This document shows positions 1 through 9,063 of a stretch of 64,000 bases of DNA, piece by piece. The first letter of the stretch is position 1; the number at the start of each line of letters is the position of its first letter. The notes under the pieces are model-generated. The model searched no databases and was not told where the DNA came from. It saw only the letters and a list, made by a program, of their open reading frames with translations. The DNA comes from Myxococcales bacterium (lineage in GTDB: Bacteria; Myxococcota_A; UBA9160; UBA4427). The stretch lies in assembly GCA_022563535.1 (NCBI GenBank), contig JADFNE010000017.1, positions 1-64,000 on the forward strand, read 5' to 3'. A program made the translations under genes and the position numbers.

Positions 1-2
1 GC

Positions 3-1166
3 AACTGCTACGTCTGTAAACGGGACTTCTTCGAACTCCACAGCTTCTACGATTCCATGTGCGCGCCGTGTGCCGACTTCAATTGGCTGAAGCGCATCCA
101 GACTGCGGATCTCTCGGGTCGCACTGCGCTCGTCACGGGCGGGCGCATCAAAATCGGCTACCAGACCGTAATCAAGCTGCTACGCGCCGGCGCTCATGTG
201 ATTGTGACCACTCGCTTTCCCCGGGACGCCGCCTCGCGCTTTGTCGGGGAAGAAGACTTTTCGTGCTGGCACGATCACCTGGAGATCCATGGACTCGATC
301 TGCGCCACACCCCCAGCGTCGAGACATTTGCGCAACAACTTCAGACAGAGCATGGTCGTCTCGACTTCATTCTCAACAACGCCTGCCAGACCGTGCGGCG
401 TCCGCCCAATTTCTACGCCCACATGATCGACAAGGAAGGGGCGAGCCTGTCGTCGTTGCCCGGAGAGGAGCGGACCCTGCTGCGCGGTGCGGCCGGGGCC
501 AATGAATCGACCTCCCCCCTGACTGAGCTGCTCCCCAGCCAGACCCGCTGGCGCGAAGGGCTCGACCGGGCCGCGGCCCTTTCGCAGATCCCCCTGACCG
601 ATGACGACTGCGACACTGATCCCACGCTGTTTCCAGTCGGTGACCTGGATGCCGATCTACAACAGGTGGATCTGCGGACGAAAAACAGCTGGCGCCTCGC
701 CCTCGACGAAGTGCCCTCGGTCGAATTGCTCGAAGTCCATCTGGTCAACGCCGTGGCGCCGTTCATCCTGAATGCGCGGCTCAAAGCGTTGATGCTGCGC
801 AAACCCGGAGGCGACAAACACATCGTCAACGTCTCCGCGATGGAAGGCCAGTTCTATCGCAGCTTCAAAACCGACAAGCATCCGCACACCAACATGGCCA
901 AGGCGAGCCTCAACATGTTGACCCGCACATCGGCACCCGATTATGTGCGCGATGGAATCCACATGAACAGCGTCGATACCGGCTGGATCACCGATGAAGA
1001 CCCGATCGAGATCACCCTGCGCAAAGAACGTGAGCACGGTTTCCATCCACCCCTGGACATCGTGGATGCCGCGGCGCGAATCTGCGATCCGATTTTTTCG
1101 GGTTTTAATACTGGAACCCACATCTGGGGCCAGTTTCTCAAAGACTATTCCCCGACCGACTGGTAG
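3..1166 (+). CDS. SDR-family oxidoreductase-like protein with N-terminal CxxC pairs (5' partial)
   Basis: The frame is open from the first bases of the window, so the start codon lies outside it; the ATG at 57 is probably internal. The residues before that ATG contain CYVC and those just after contain CAPC, a four-cysteine zinc-ribbon-like element just ahead of the Rossmann fold. The nucleotide-binding loop VTGGRIKIG and the NNAC strand motif mark a short-chain dehydrogenase/reductase fold. The usual YxxxK catalytic pair is not intact: the expected position reads HTNMAK, with Thr where Tyr should be. About 100 extra residues sit between the NNAC motif and the active-site region. The substrate is unknown, and an altered or non-redox role is possible. 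A minus-strand terminator-like hairpin lies 29 bases downstream. Confidence 0.8.
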   Translation, partial: NCYVCKRDFFELHSFYDSMCAPCADFNWLKRIQTADLSGRTALVTGGRIKIGYQTVIKLLRAGAHVIVTTRFPRDAASRFVGEEDFSCWHDHLEIHGLDLRHTPSVETFAQQLQTEHGRLDFILNNACQTVRRPPNFYAHMIDKEGASLSSLPGEERTLLRGAAGANESTSPLTELLPSQTRWREGLDRAAALSQIPLTDDDCDTDPTLFPVGDLDADLQQVDLRTKNSWRLALDEVPSVELLEVHLVNAVAPFILNARLKALMLRKPGGDKHIVNVSAMEGQFYRSFKTDKHPHTNMAKASLNMLTRTSAPDYVRDGIHMNSVDTGWITDEDPIEITLRKEREHGFHPPLDIVDAAARICDPIFSGFNTGTHIWGQFLKDYSPTDW

Positions 1167-1194
1167 CGCGCCAAAGAGGGCCGGGAAAAAGAAA

Positions 1195-1223
1195 AACCCG
1201 GCAGGCTAAACGCCTACCGGGTT
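1195..1223 (-). terminator. Rho-independent terminator, minus strand
   Basis: Arms AACCCGG and CCGGGTT, then AGGC and GCCT around one A/C mismatch, enclose a TAAAC loop. Read on the minus strand, the hairpin is followed by TTTTTCTTTTT. On the plus strand no T-run follows, so it best serves minus-strand transcripts arriving from the DUF2797 gene about 395 bases away. It may also help insulate the converging plus-strand gene. Confidence 0.6.
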
Positions 1224-1617
1224 CCTCTGGGATTGGGATCTATGATGTTGTTAGGGAGGTGGACGCGAAGGGCGGTCAGGTGTCAAATATTCTTGTCGAA
1301 TTCGCGATTTATTTGAATTTCCGCTCTAAGCGCTCTCAGGCTCGCTTCAGCTTGAAAATTTGCCTCCAGAGAAGCGATTTTTTGTATCAGGTCCCCCCCC
1401 AGAACCAAATGACCCGAAGCTGCACTGAGCAGCCTCGGGTCTCCCTGGGAAGGGGATATGGTGATGTACATAGGAAGTGTCCAATTCGCGGCACAGGTGT
1501 CAGATTATTCGGACATTATTTGACGTGGCTGGCAATTGCGCATCGCTGAGGCACCGCACGAGCTTCGTAGCCCCCGAAAATTGGAAGCACTCACCTCTCT
1601 CAGCCCCGCCCCGGGCG
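1224..1617. other. Intergenic stretch without a recognisable gene
   Basis: This stretch holds no reading frame with protein-like composition and no RNA gene I can recognise. It is more AT-rich than its surroundings and contains an 8-C run at 1393-1400. It probably represents the 3' untranslated leader-to-terminator region of the convergent gene pair, or decayed sequence. Confidence 0.5.
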
Positions 1618-2427
1618 CTACGTGTCCGCCAGTTCCATGTGGTAGCCGCCGTACTTGCGGATGTTTACGACCGCGGTGTCCAGGATCAGATACTGCCCCT
1701 TGATCCCGAGCAGGGTCCCTTCGAGGACTGCGTTCTTGTCGAAGTTGTGAGAAACAATCTTCTTCGGATAGACCCGAACCGGATAGTCGATCTCGACCGG
1801 CTTCGCTCCTTCGACCTCCTCTCCGGGCAGCGGATTGTCGGGGTCTTTCTCCAGCTGAAGGCGCAGGATCGATTCGCGTTCTGCGGGCAGATCGACGGCA
1901 TCTGCCGTGCCCTGCAGCATCTTTCGCCAGTTGGTCCGGTCCGCGACGAAGTGCTTCAAGGCAACTTCGACCCGCCCGGATTCCAGCCGAGTCGCCACCC
2001 GGCGGATCGCCAACCCCTGGCTGGCCCCCTGATCAATCCAGCGAGACACGGGTTCAACGCCCCGGGTAATCCCCACCTTCAGCCCCGATGAATTTGCGAG
2101 ATAAACCGTATGGGGAATCATGCAATGGGATTCTCCCCAATCGGGCTCTCGGCAGGTCCCCTGGGCAAAATGGCAGAGTTCAGGTTTGACGATGCAGCTG
2201 TCACAACTCGCAAGCCCGATAAAACACGGATAGCAGTGCCCCTGCGAGAAGGTCTTCTTGATTTTTCGGTCACAGCTGATGCAGCTGATGGCCTGTTTGA
2301 ACTCGAGCCTGAAGGTCTTTTCGAGTCGCGAGTTGAGGGGCACGTCTTCACTTCCCAATGGCAGCGCATAGCGAACCGGCTCCCCGGCTCGAAATTCAGT
2401 TTTCATCTTTCGCACTTGACCCTGCAT
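1618..2427 (-). CDS. DUF2797 family protein
   Basis: About 269 residues. The middle carries cysteine pairs characteristic of DUF2797: CISC and CYPC around residues 40-60, then CDSC, and single Cys in the ELCHFAQGTCREP stretch. These probably bind zinc. A C-terminal part (VYLANSSGLKVGITRG, then ARWIDQGA-like residues) is typical of the family and resembles GIY-YIG-like folds, whose function is unknown. The ATG at 2427 is preferred because AAGGGG lies a few bases upstream; the frame runs 61 codons further up without family similarity. The gene lies downstream of a small membrane-protein gene on the same strand (125-base gap), so the two may be co-transcribed. The family assignment is from recognised motifs; no biochemical role is known to me. 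Confidence 0.8.
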   Translation of the reverse strand: MQGQVRKMKTEFRAGEPVRYALPLGSEDVPLNSRLEKTFRLEFKQAISCISCDRKIKKTFSQGHCYPCFIGLASCDSCIVKPELCHFAQGTCREPDWGESHCMIPHTVYLANSSGLKVGITRGVEPVSRWIDQGASQGLAIRRVATRLESGRVEVALKHFVADRTNWRKMLQGTADAVDLPAERESILRLQLEKDPDNPLPGEEVEGAKPVEIDYPVRVYPKKIVSHNFDKNAVLEGTLLGIKGQYLILDTAVVNIRKYGGYHMELADT

Positions 2428-2552
2428 GTCGCCCCTTTTCTCGAGCTTGCGTTCTGGCCGATGATAGAGGCGATTCAGGTGGGTCGGCACACGAAAGAAC
2501 ACTGCGCTCGCAGACGCGGGGCTTTTGGCAGAGGAGCCATTGAGAAGAGAAA

Positions 2553-2783
2553 CTATTGGAAGGAGAGTTGCTGGTACTCGAAGATCCAGTGGCTTCCCCA
2601 AAACACGCAAAAGGAGACAACCAGGCTGTAGATGCCCCAGCAGACGATTGTCTCGACGGTTTGGGAGAAGCGTGGAACCCGGGAGCGACCGGTCACGGCC
2701 CAGCGTCGAAAGCGGAAACCGCCCAACGTGCAGATCAACACGATCACGACTTGAAGCAGAAACCCCTGCGGATCCTCACTCAT
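2553..2783 (-). CDS. Small two-helix membrane protein, unknown
   Basis: A 76-residue protein with two hydrophobic segments, roughly residues 8-22 and 47-65, joined by a basic loop rich in Arg (RFRRWAVTGRSRVPR). The ATG at 2783 follows GGGGAAAG by two bases; a TTG four codons earlier is also possible. No family is recognised. The positive loop between helices suggests both termini face the periplasm, which is inference. It sits upstream of the DUF2797 gene in the same orientation. Confidence 0.5.
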   Translation of the reverse strand: MSEDPQGFLLQVVIVLICTLGGFRFRRWAVTGRSRVPRFSQTVETIVCWGIYSLVVSFCVFWGSHWIFEYQQLSFQ

Positions 2784-3103
2784 GTCTTTCCCCAATTCTC
2801 GCGTATGAGCTTTCTTCGGCTACCGGTCCCCTGGGCAAAAGTGCGATGGAACGCAGCACGGACCTCGCTTTGAACCGTGCGGGAAAGGAGTTGCCCCGCA
2901 AGCTTGGGGACGTCGATGAAAACGACGAGAGCTGCATGGGGTTTACTCGTAGAGGCTCTTGGCGTTAGTACCGAGTTGCGGGGAACTAGCTGTGATTGAG
3001 GTGGATTTTCTCGCAATGATTGGATGGTGTCCGGGACAAACTGGCTGTCGTCGTGTACGTTTCACCCGCCAGAACGACATTGTATTTGCTGACTCGACCC
3101 CCC
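2784..3103. other. Divergent intergenic region
   Basis: This roughly 320-base region separates the minus-strand membrane-protein gene from the plus-strand cyclase/ATPase gene and should hold both promoters. I see no convincing -35/-10 pair, operator palindrome or small gene. The plus-strand cyclase frame stays open back to a TTG at 3020, so part of this region may be coding. Confidence 0.4.
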
Positions 3104-6100
3104 ATGAGGCGGTCAGCTGTGATTCGCGACTCTTCTCAGGGCACATCTGAGGGACCGACACCCGGTCAGGTACACGAGTCTGCCAATGACCCGCGGCCGA
3201 GCGCCGAACCCGACTCCAGACCATGGCGCGTTCAAAGAAAACCCGGCAACGGCGCGCCCCGGCCGGGCGAACACGACCATTCCCGTGTTGACGACTCGGC
3301 CGACTGCGAACGCTGCGGCAAGCCGCTTCTGCCGCCCCACTCAGCCTCAATTCCCCGCCTCCCCCGGGACTACACGCCGCGCCATCTGGCAGAACGAATC
3401 CTCTCCTCGCGCTCCGCACTCGAGGGACAACGCAAGCATGTGACGGTCCTCTTCGTGGACGTCAAGGGGTCGATGCAACTCGCGGGGGAGATCGATGCCG
3501 AACTTCTCCACGACATCATGGATCGCTTCTTCGCGGTGCTCAGCGAGGGCATTCACCGCTTTCAGGGAACCATCAATCAGTTTACCGGCGACGGGATCAT
3601 GGCCCTGTTCGGCGCGCCCATCGCCCACGAAGACCACGCCCAACGCGCGTGCTACGCGGCTCTCTACCTCAATGACGAACTGCGACGCTACTCGGCGGAA
3701 CTGAAGCGCAGTCTGGGGATCACCTTTTCCGTGCGCATGGGGATCAACTCCGGGGAAGTCGTGGTGGGCAGTATCGGTGACGATCTTCGCATGGACTACA
3801 CCGCGCAGGGACACACGGTCGGGCTCGCGGCGCGCATGGAGCAATTGGCAGATCCGGGGACGATTTACTTGAGCGAAGACACCCAGAGCCTGGTCGCGGG
3901 CTACTTTCATCTGCAAAGCCTCGGCGAATTCGAGATCAAGGGCTTGCGACAGCCCGTCGAGGTCTACGACCTGCAGGGTATCGGCCCGCTACGTTCCCGA
4001 TTCGACCGCTCCCACGCCCGCGGGCTCACCGAATTCGTCGGCCGGGACGAAGAAATGCATGTGCTCGAAACCGCACTCGAGCGTGCGATGAAGGGCAACG
4101 CCCAGGTCGTGGGTGTGATCGCCGAGGCGGGCATCGGCAAGAGCAGGCTGTGTCTCGAATTTGCCAAGCGCTGTCGAGATCGAGGGATCAAGGTAAGGGA
4201 GGCGCACGCCCAGGCCCACGGACAACTGACTCCCTTCCTGCCCGTGCTCGAAATGATGCGCGGTCTGTTTGGCATCGATCCAAAGGAGGATCCCGCGGAC
4301 GCGCGCGAGAAGATCGCGGGGGCAACACTGCTGCTCGAACCCGCCCTGGTCGAAGGCCTGCCGCTGCTGTTCGAATTTCTCGGTGTCCCGGATCCCGACA
4401 AAGACCCGCTTCCCCTCGACCCCGACGCCCGCCAGCGACGCCTGCTCGGCATCATCACCCGACTGCTTCACGCGAAGAATCGCCAGGAGAGCAGCGTGTT
4501 CCTGCTCGAAGATCTTCACTGGCTCGATTCGAGCAGCGAGTTGTTCCTCGAAAAGCTCGTCGAATCGATCGCCGGCACCCAGACGATGCTCTTGATCAAC
4601 TTCCGTCCGGACTATCACGCACCGTGGATGAATCGATCCTACTACCAACAGCTTCCCCTCATGCCCCTGGATGAGGACTCTGTTTCAAAATTCTTGACTC
4701 ACCTGCTCGGCACCGACCCCAGCCTGCAGGATCTCCCCCAGGCCATCCACGCGCGTTGCGATGGCAACCCCTTCTTCATCGAAGAAGTCGTTCAATCCCT
4801 GGTCGATTCGGGCAACCTCACCGGGAGCCGGAAAACCTATCGACTGGTCACGCCCGTCGAACACATCTCGGTACCGCAGACCGTGCATTCGGTTCTGGAC
4901 GCGCGCATTGACCAACTTCCAGAAACCGAAAAGCAAGTCCTTCAGGCTGCCGCAATTGTCGGGAACCGGTTCACCGAGGCATTGCTCCATCGAATTCTCA
5001 CATTGAGTGAGGTGGAACTCACCTCCGCACTCCAAACCCTGACGCGTCTCGAGTTCATTAATGAATGCGCACTCTATCCCTCGGCCGAATACGCCTTCAG
5101 CCATCCGCTGACCCAGGAAGTCGCCTACCGCTGCCAACTGAAGGAGGGTCGAACCCGCGTCCACGGCCAGGTCGCCTGTGCCCTCGAAGAGATGTACCCC
5201 AAGAAACTCGACGAACTTGCGTCGCTGCTCGCACACCACTTCGAAGAAGCGGGACAAAGCATGCGGGCCGCGCACTGGCACCAGCGGGCGGCCGAATGGA
5301 TCGGGCTACGAGACATTTCTGAGGCCTACTGTCACTGGCGCATCGTGCTGGCCTTGATTGGTGACGAAGCGGACACCCCCGAGCGGGTCCGCCTTGGCTT
5401 GACGGCGCGCATCTGGCTGCTCCAACTCGCCTGGCGCCTCGGATTGTCTCAGGGCGAGGCCACGAGAATCTACAACCGCGGGATGGAACTCGCGCAAATG
5501 GCCGAGGATGATTCCGCGCGGGTTGTGCTCAACCTGATGTATGCCGTTTTCCGGGGAGTCGCCGGCGATCACGACGGACACCACCGATACGCGTTGCAGG
5601 CGGCGAACCTCGCGGACGAACTCGGGTTCGCCAGTCTGTCCCGCGCTTCGCGACTCTCCATGTTGACGCCGTTGATCTATCACGGACGTCTGTCCGAAGC
5701 CATCGACGTCCTGAACTCGACCGCGGATATACCCGAGGACAAGACACCCGGTTTCTATCTCAACGACGCCGTGACTCATCGCGCATACGCGGTGGGCATG
5801 CGCGGCATCCTGCTTGCTCTCACCGGTCAGATGGAGGAGGCTGCGGTGCAGATCCGTCGCTCCGGTGAACTGGCAGCGCAGACCGACGAACCAGAAACCC
5901 AAGGCTACGTTCACGCGTTTGGAGTGCAGCAGGCGGTATTGTCCGGCGACGTCGAGAGGGCGATCGAACACGGAACGCAAGCTGCGCGACTCGCGGACGA
6001 AACTGGAATTCCGCTTCAGATCGCCGACGGATATCTGGCCAAAGCAGACGCTCAGATCCTGGCTGAGCGCTGGCAGGATGCGATCGATTCTCTCGGGAAG

Positions 6101-6574
6101 ACGATGGAGATCACCGATACGCGCAAGAACCTGCTGTCGATTCAGCCGCGTCTATACAATTCCCTGGCGCTGGCGTATCTCGGCAAGGGAGACGAAACCC
6201 GAGCGCTCTATTACGCCGAAGAAACCCTCGCCCTTGCGGAAGCCCGAGACGCCCACATCATCGAGTTGATCGCGCGCATCACCCTGGTGCGCGCGATGCT
6301 CGTTTCCCACGACCGCGACGACCCCGACGCAATTCAAGCTGGCATCGGCACCATCCTGAATCTGGTGGATTCGACGGGTGCAATCGCATACCGACCCATG
6401 GTCCATCTGGTCCTCGCTGAGCTCGCCCGCCTGGCGGCGGACCCGGAACGCCGCGCCGCCCAGCTCGGACGCGCCCACCAGTTCTATACCGAGATGGGGG
6501 CCCGAGGACACGCGAGGTCGGTCGCAGTACTGTTGGCTGAACACCTGCAAAAAGAACGCAGCGCGTCCGGCTGA
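3104..6574 (+). CDS. Class III nucleotide cyclase - AAA ATPase - TPR regulator
   Basis: About 1,156 residues. A short Cys pair (CERC) near residue 72 looks like a reduced zinc ribbon. A class III adenylate/guanylate cyclase domain follows at about 110-285, with metal-binding Asp in LFVDVKGS and TGDGIMALFG. A P-loop ATPase at about 310-560 has AEAGIGKS as Walker A and VFLLEDLHW as Walker B. The C-terminal half (from about residue 730) is helical TPR-like repeats. This layout is common for large soluble bacterial regulators of the adenylate cyclase/AAA/tetratricopeptide type; ligand and target are unknown. The transition-state Asn of classical cyclases reads Gly (TVGLAARME), as in many relatives. 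The start is uncertain: no good ribosome site precedes the ATG at 3104, and a TTG at 3020 is in frame. Confidence 0.85.
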   Translation: MRRSAVIRDSSQGTSEGPTPGQVHESANDPRPSAEPDSRPWRVQRKPGNGAPRPGEHDHSRVDDSADCERCGKPLLPPHSASIPRLPRDYTPRHLAERILSSRSALEGQRKHVTVLFVDVKGSMQLAGEIDAELLHDIMDRFFAVLSEGIHRFQGTINQFTGDGIMALFGAPIAHEDHAQRACYAALYLNDELRRYSAELKRSLGITFSVRMGINSGEVVVGSIGDDLRMDYTAQGHTVGLAARMEQLADPGTIYLSEDTQSLVAGYFHLQSLGEFEIKGLRQPVEVYDLQGIGPLRSRFDRSHARGLTEFVGRDEEMHVLETALERAMKGNAQVVGVIAEAGIGKSRLCLEFAKRCRDRGIKVREAHAQAHGQLTPFLPVLEMMRGLFGIDPKEDPADAREKIAGATLLLEPALVEGLPLLFEFLGVPDPDKDPLPLDPDARQRRLLGIITRLLHAKNRQESSVFLLEDLHWLDSSSELFLEKLVESIAGTQTMLLINFRPDYHAPWMNRSYYQQLPLMPLDEDSVSKFLTHLLGTDPSLQDLPQAIHARCDGNPFFIEEVVQSLVDSGNLTGSRKTYRLVTPVEHISVPQTVHSVLDARIDQLPETEKQVLQAAAIVGNRFTEALLHRILTLSEVELTSALQTLTRLEFINECALYPSAEYAFSHPLTQEVAYRCQLKEGRTRVHGQVACALEEMYPKKLDELASLLAHHFEEAGQSMRAAHWHQRAAEWIGLRDISEAYCHWRIVLALIGDEADTPERVRLGLTARIWLLQLAWRLGLSQGEATRIYNRGMELAQMAEDDSARVVLNLMYAVFRGVAGDHDGHHRYALQAANLADELGFASLSRASRLSMLTPLIYHGRLSEAIDVLNSTADIPEDKTPGFYLNDAVTHRAYAVGMRGILLALTGQMEEAAVQIRRSGELAAQTDEPETQGYVHAFGVQQAVLSGDVERAIEHGTQAARLADETGIPLQIADGYLAKADAQILAERWQDAIDSLGKTMEITDTRKNLLSIQPRLYNSLALAYLGKGDETRALYYAEETLALAEARDAHIIELIARITLVRAMLVSHDRDDPDAIQAGIGTILNLVDSTGAIAYRPMVHLVLAELARLAADPERRAAQLGRAHQFYTEMGARGHARSVAVLLAEHLQKERSASG

Positions 6575-6586
6575 ATCCGCGCGCCG

Positions 6587-7270
6587 TTACTCTATTCCCA
6601 GCTCGAGCCGGTAACCCTTGGTCGCGATGCGGAATTCTGATCCCTGATGGAGCACCGTCGCGCCCGACACCTTTACGAAGGTCCCGTTGCTGGCGCCTCG
6701 ATCGAAGACGTGGAGTACTCCATCCAGGACGCGAAACTCAGCATGTCGGCGCGACAACAAGCCGTCGTCGGGATCGAGTTCGTGATCGGAGCCCCGCCCG
6801 ACGATCATTCCGCCCTCGACGACTGCATGCGTTTCTCGCATCTCTCCGCTCGGTCCGTAGTGGACCAGGTACCAGCGATCGTCTTCCACGACGGCTACGA
6901 GGATCTGCGCGCCCAGCCAGATCTGATCGTCGCTCTCGAGGGGTCGACCCTCCTGGGCATCGAGGCGCAGCCAAACTCCCGTCCCCGTTCCCGAATCGGC
7001 AATGAACCACTCGCCCGACTCATATACCAGGCTCGCGTGATGGTCCGCCATCTGCTCGTCGTCGGGTTCGGCAATATCGCGACCCCGTCGTCCGATCTCG
7101 GTGACATCGCTCGTAATCAAATGAATTGACCCTTCGGACCCATCCGCATTGAGTTCCACGAGGCGCCAGCGCGCTTCTTCGGGTGCGACCGCTCGCGTCG
7201 GATCTCGGGGGGCGTTGCGGCCGTGCGCGACGCCCTGAACATCCCGCGAGTGCCGCGACGACTCGTCCAC
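6587..7270 (-). CDS. Double FHA-domain protein
   Basis: 227 residues with two forkhead-associated (phosphothreonine-binding) domains. The second, about residues 140-220, is textbook: GRGSD, SRRHAEF and SNGTFVKV. The first, about 35-125, is more divergent (GRRGRDI, DHHASL, GTGVWLRL) and may have lost peptide binding. No membrane segment or signal peptide is seen, so it should be cytoplasmic. The GTG start at 7270 is set by AAGGGGAAG seven bases upstream. A protein-like open frame without a normal start ends immediately before this GTG (see 7271-7501). It converges on the cyclase/ATPase gene with a 12-base gap. The partner, probably a Ser/Thr kinase substrate, is not in the window. Confidence 0.85.
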   Translation of the reverse strand: MDESSRHSRDVQGVAHGRNAPRDPTRAVAPEEARWRLVELNADGSEGSIHLITSDVTEIGRRGRDIAEPDDEQMADHHASLVYESGEWFIADSGTGTGVWLRLDAQEGRPLESDDQIWLGAQILVAVVEDDRWYLVHYGPSGEMRETHAVVEGGMIVGRGSDHELDPDDGLLSRRHAEFRVLDGVLHVFDRGASNGTFVKVSGATVLHQGSEFRIATKGYRLELGIE

Positions 7271-7501
7271 TCAGAACTTCCCCTTTGGCTGCTGAGCGGT
7301 AATGATGCTGAAACTCACCGCCTCGATGGCCAGCAGAAGATACCCGTGCCCGTAGCGGCTTTCACCCTCGAAAGGGTCGGCCGCGTTCTGCGCTGCAAAG
7401 TTCGCTGTTCGGTTTAGAAGGTCGATTGCGGGGATTGGTTCGCGATACCGATTCGCGCGGTCGCAAACTCGAATTGCATGGCGCGGCTCAACAGCACGCT
7501 G
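7271..7501 (-). other. Protein-like open frame without a start codon, overlapping the GGDEF gene end
   Basis: An open frame of about 76 codons ends in TGA immediately before the GTG start of the FHA gene. Its last 55 or so codons encode protein-like sequence (for example DLLNRTANFAAQNAADPFEG and ending AQQPKGKF) with GC-rich third positions like the neighbours. No ATG, GTG or TTG occurs in frame. The upstream part overlaps the last 30 codons of the REC-GGDEF gene in another frame. It could be a C-terminal extension of that protein reached by a frameshift, a small gene with a rare start, or a remnant. I do not recognise the family. Confidence 0.35.
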
Positions 7502-8397
7502 CTATCGCATCCGTTGTCTGGATGGATCGACACGCCGACGCTGGTGCTCATGTCCCGGGAGGGGAGATCTGAATTCTCTGGCAGCGAAACACTCGAAAGC
7601 GACATGACCAATGACCCGACCGTACTGTTGACGGCGGCGACGTCCGAAAGGCCGCTGATCACCACGCCAAACGAGTCCCGCGAGATGCGCGCGAGGCTGT
7701 CGCTCTTCCGCACCCTGCGCGAAAGACAGTCGGCCGCAGAACACATCAGGGTCGCTACGGCATATTCGCTCTGCATCTCCGAAAGTTCGTTCAGGCGCAG
7801 GGCCACGACGGTAAATGGTTCCTGCTTGCGCTCAGCACATGCAAGCACGTGCTCGAGTCGATCCTTGAACAGGGCTTCGCTCATCAATCCGGTGATCGGG
7901 TCATGCAAAGAATCACGCATCTCCGGGGCGATCTGATCCGACACCGAACCTACGAGTAAGTTCAGGCGTCGCTGACGTTCGACAGCGCATTCGATCGTCT
8001 TGGCGAGGTGGACTTCTCTAAGTGCCGATTTGCAGATGTAGTCCGCAGCTCCGGCATGAATCGCCTTCATCGCCAACGACTCGTCTTCAATGCCAGTCAA
8101 AATGATGACGGGAATTCTCTGTGCGAATTGCGCCGCAAAGTCGATGGTAAAGGAGCCGTAGCCGTCGGGAAGCGACAAGTCGAGGAGCACCAGATCGAAC
8201 TCTTCCTTGCTGACGAGCGCCACCGCCAATTCGAGATGAGTTACATGGGTGACTTCGAACAGCACGTCTTCGCTTGCATCGAGCAGGTGTTGCACCAGGT
8301 GGGCGTCGGCCGCGTGATCTTCTACGAGCAGGACACGCAGGGGCTGCGGGGCCGTGGCGCTGGATGCTGCGATGTAGGGCTTTGCAGTACTGGACAT
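7414..8397 (-). CDS. Response regulator with degenerate GGDEF domain
   Basis: About 327 residues. An N-terminal receiver domain (about 22-140) has the acidic pair VEDH and phosphoacceptor Asp near residue 73 in LLDLSLPDG; the Lys is in YICKS. A linker leads to a GGDEF-like fold (about 168-320). The signature loop reads SRDSF instead of GG[DE]EF (about residues 239-243), so diguanylate cyclase activity is unlikely; such domains often act as c-di-GMP or GTP sensors or dimerisation units. The ATG at 8397 gives a start close to the receiver domain; another ATG at 8433 is in frame and neither has a strong ribosome site. It precedes the FHA gene on the same strand. Confidence 0.85.
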   Translation of the reverse strand: MSSTAKPYIAASSATAPQPLRVLLVEDHAADAHLVQHLLDASEDVLFEVTHVTHLELAVALVSKEEFDLVLLDLSLPDGYGSFTIDFAAQFAQRIPVIILTGIEDESLAMKAIHAGAADYICKSALREVHLAKTIECAVERQRRLNLLVGSVSDQIAPEMRDSLHDPITGLMSEALFKDRLEHVLACAERKQEPFTVVALRLNELSEMQSEYAVATLMCSAADCLSRRVRKSDSLARISRDSFGVVISGLSDVAAVNSTVGSLVMSLSSVSLPENSDLPSRDMSTSVGVSIHPDNGCDSSVLLSRAMQFEFATARIGIANQSPQSTF

Positions 8398-8599
8398 AGT
8401 CAAATGCTCGCTATCGCTTTGCGGCCTTCTCATGGCATGAACGTACGCTCATCAATTTCATGATTCGGATCGACGCATGACTCCCTTTAAGGCAAATTAT
8501 TCCTCGGGGTCGGGTCCGACGGTCGACACTGAGAACCATCGCTGCTCTGCCATGCAGTACAAATCAACGGGGCGGGTGGCGTGATTGAGAAGCAGTCCC

Positions 8600-9034
8600 A
8601 TGAAGCAGTTCTACTTTGCATACGGTTCGAATATGAGTACCGATCGTCTTCGAGCGCGCATCCCCGATGCGGCTCCGATTGGCCGAGCGAGTTGGCCCGG
8701 GATGAGGCTGGTGTTCAACAAGGTTGCGGCCGACGGTTCCGGAAAGGCCAACCTGATTGAAGACCCCGAATCTTTGGCCTGGGGCGTGGTGTTTCAGATC
8801 TCGTCATCGGATTGGTCGAGTCTCGACGAATTTGAACCGGGCTATGCCCGCGTCCCGTGCAACGTCACCGTGGATTCCGGAGAAGCCCTCGGCACCCAGG
8901 TCTATTTGGGTACTGGGTCAATGCGCGAAACACCTCCCCACGACTGGTATCGGGACCATCTGGTCCGGGGTGCGGTCGAACACGGACTTCCGGCAGACAT
9001 CGTTCAGATGATCAAGACATTGCAGCGCGAGTAG
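8600..9034 (+). CDS. Gamma-glutamylcyclotransferase-like protein
   Basis: 144 residues of the GGCT/AIG2-like fold. The N-terminal glycine-rich substrate loop FAYGSNMS is intact, and an acidic residue in the SLDEFEPGYAR segment occupies the place of the general-base Glu of the family (LDxxEG[AY] consensus). Members cleave gamma-glutamyl amino acids to 5-oxoproline; the exact substrate here is unknown. The ATG at 8600 has GAGAAG about eight bases upstream; a TTG five codons earlier is a weaker choice. The gene stands alone and converges on batE with a 29-base gap. Confidence 0.85.
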   Translation: MKQFYFAYGSNMSTDRLRARIPDAAPIGRASWPGMRLVFNKVAADGSGKANLIEDPESLAWGVVFQISSSDWSSLDEFEPGYARVPCNVTVDSGEALGTQVYLGTGSMRETPPHDWYRDHLVRGAVEHGLPADIVQMIKTLQRE

Positions 9035-9063
9035 AGGTTCCAACCGCAACACTGCGATCTCGA

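Noticed and set aside
1393-1400. Eight-C run as a phase-variable tract
   Set aside because: No gene or promoter element is attached to it, so slippage would have no visible effect.
1259-1549. Open frame of 96 codons in the gap after the SDR gene
   Set aside because: Protein composition is not natural, there is no ribosome site, and it lies behind a terminator.
8620-8640. tRNA T-loop-like GGTTCGAAT
   Set aside because: It lies within the conserved N-terminal motif of the cyclotransferase, and no cloverleaf can be drawn around it.
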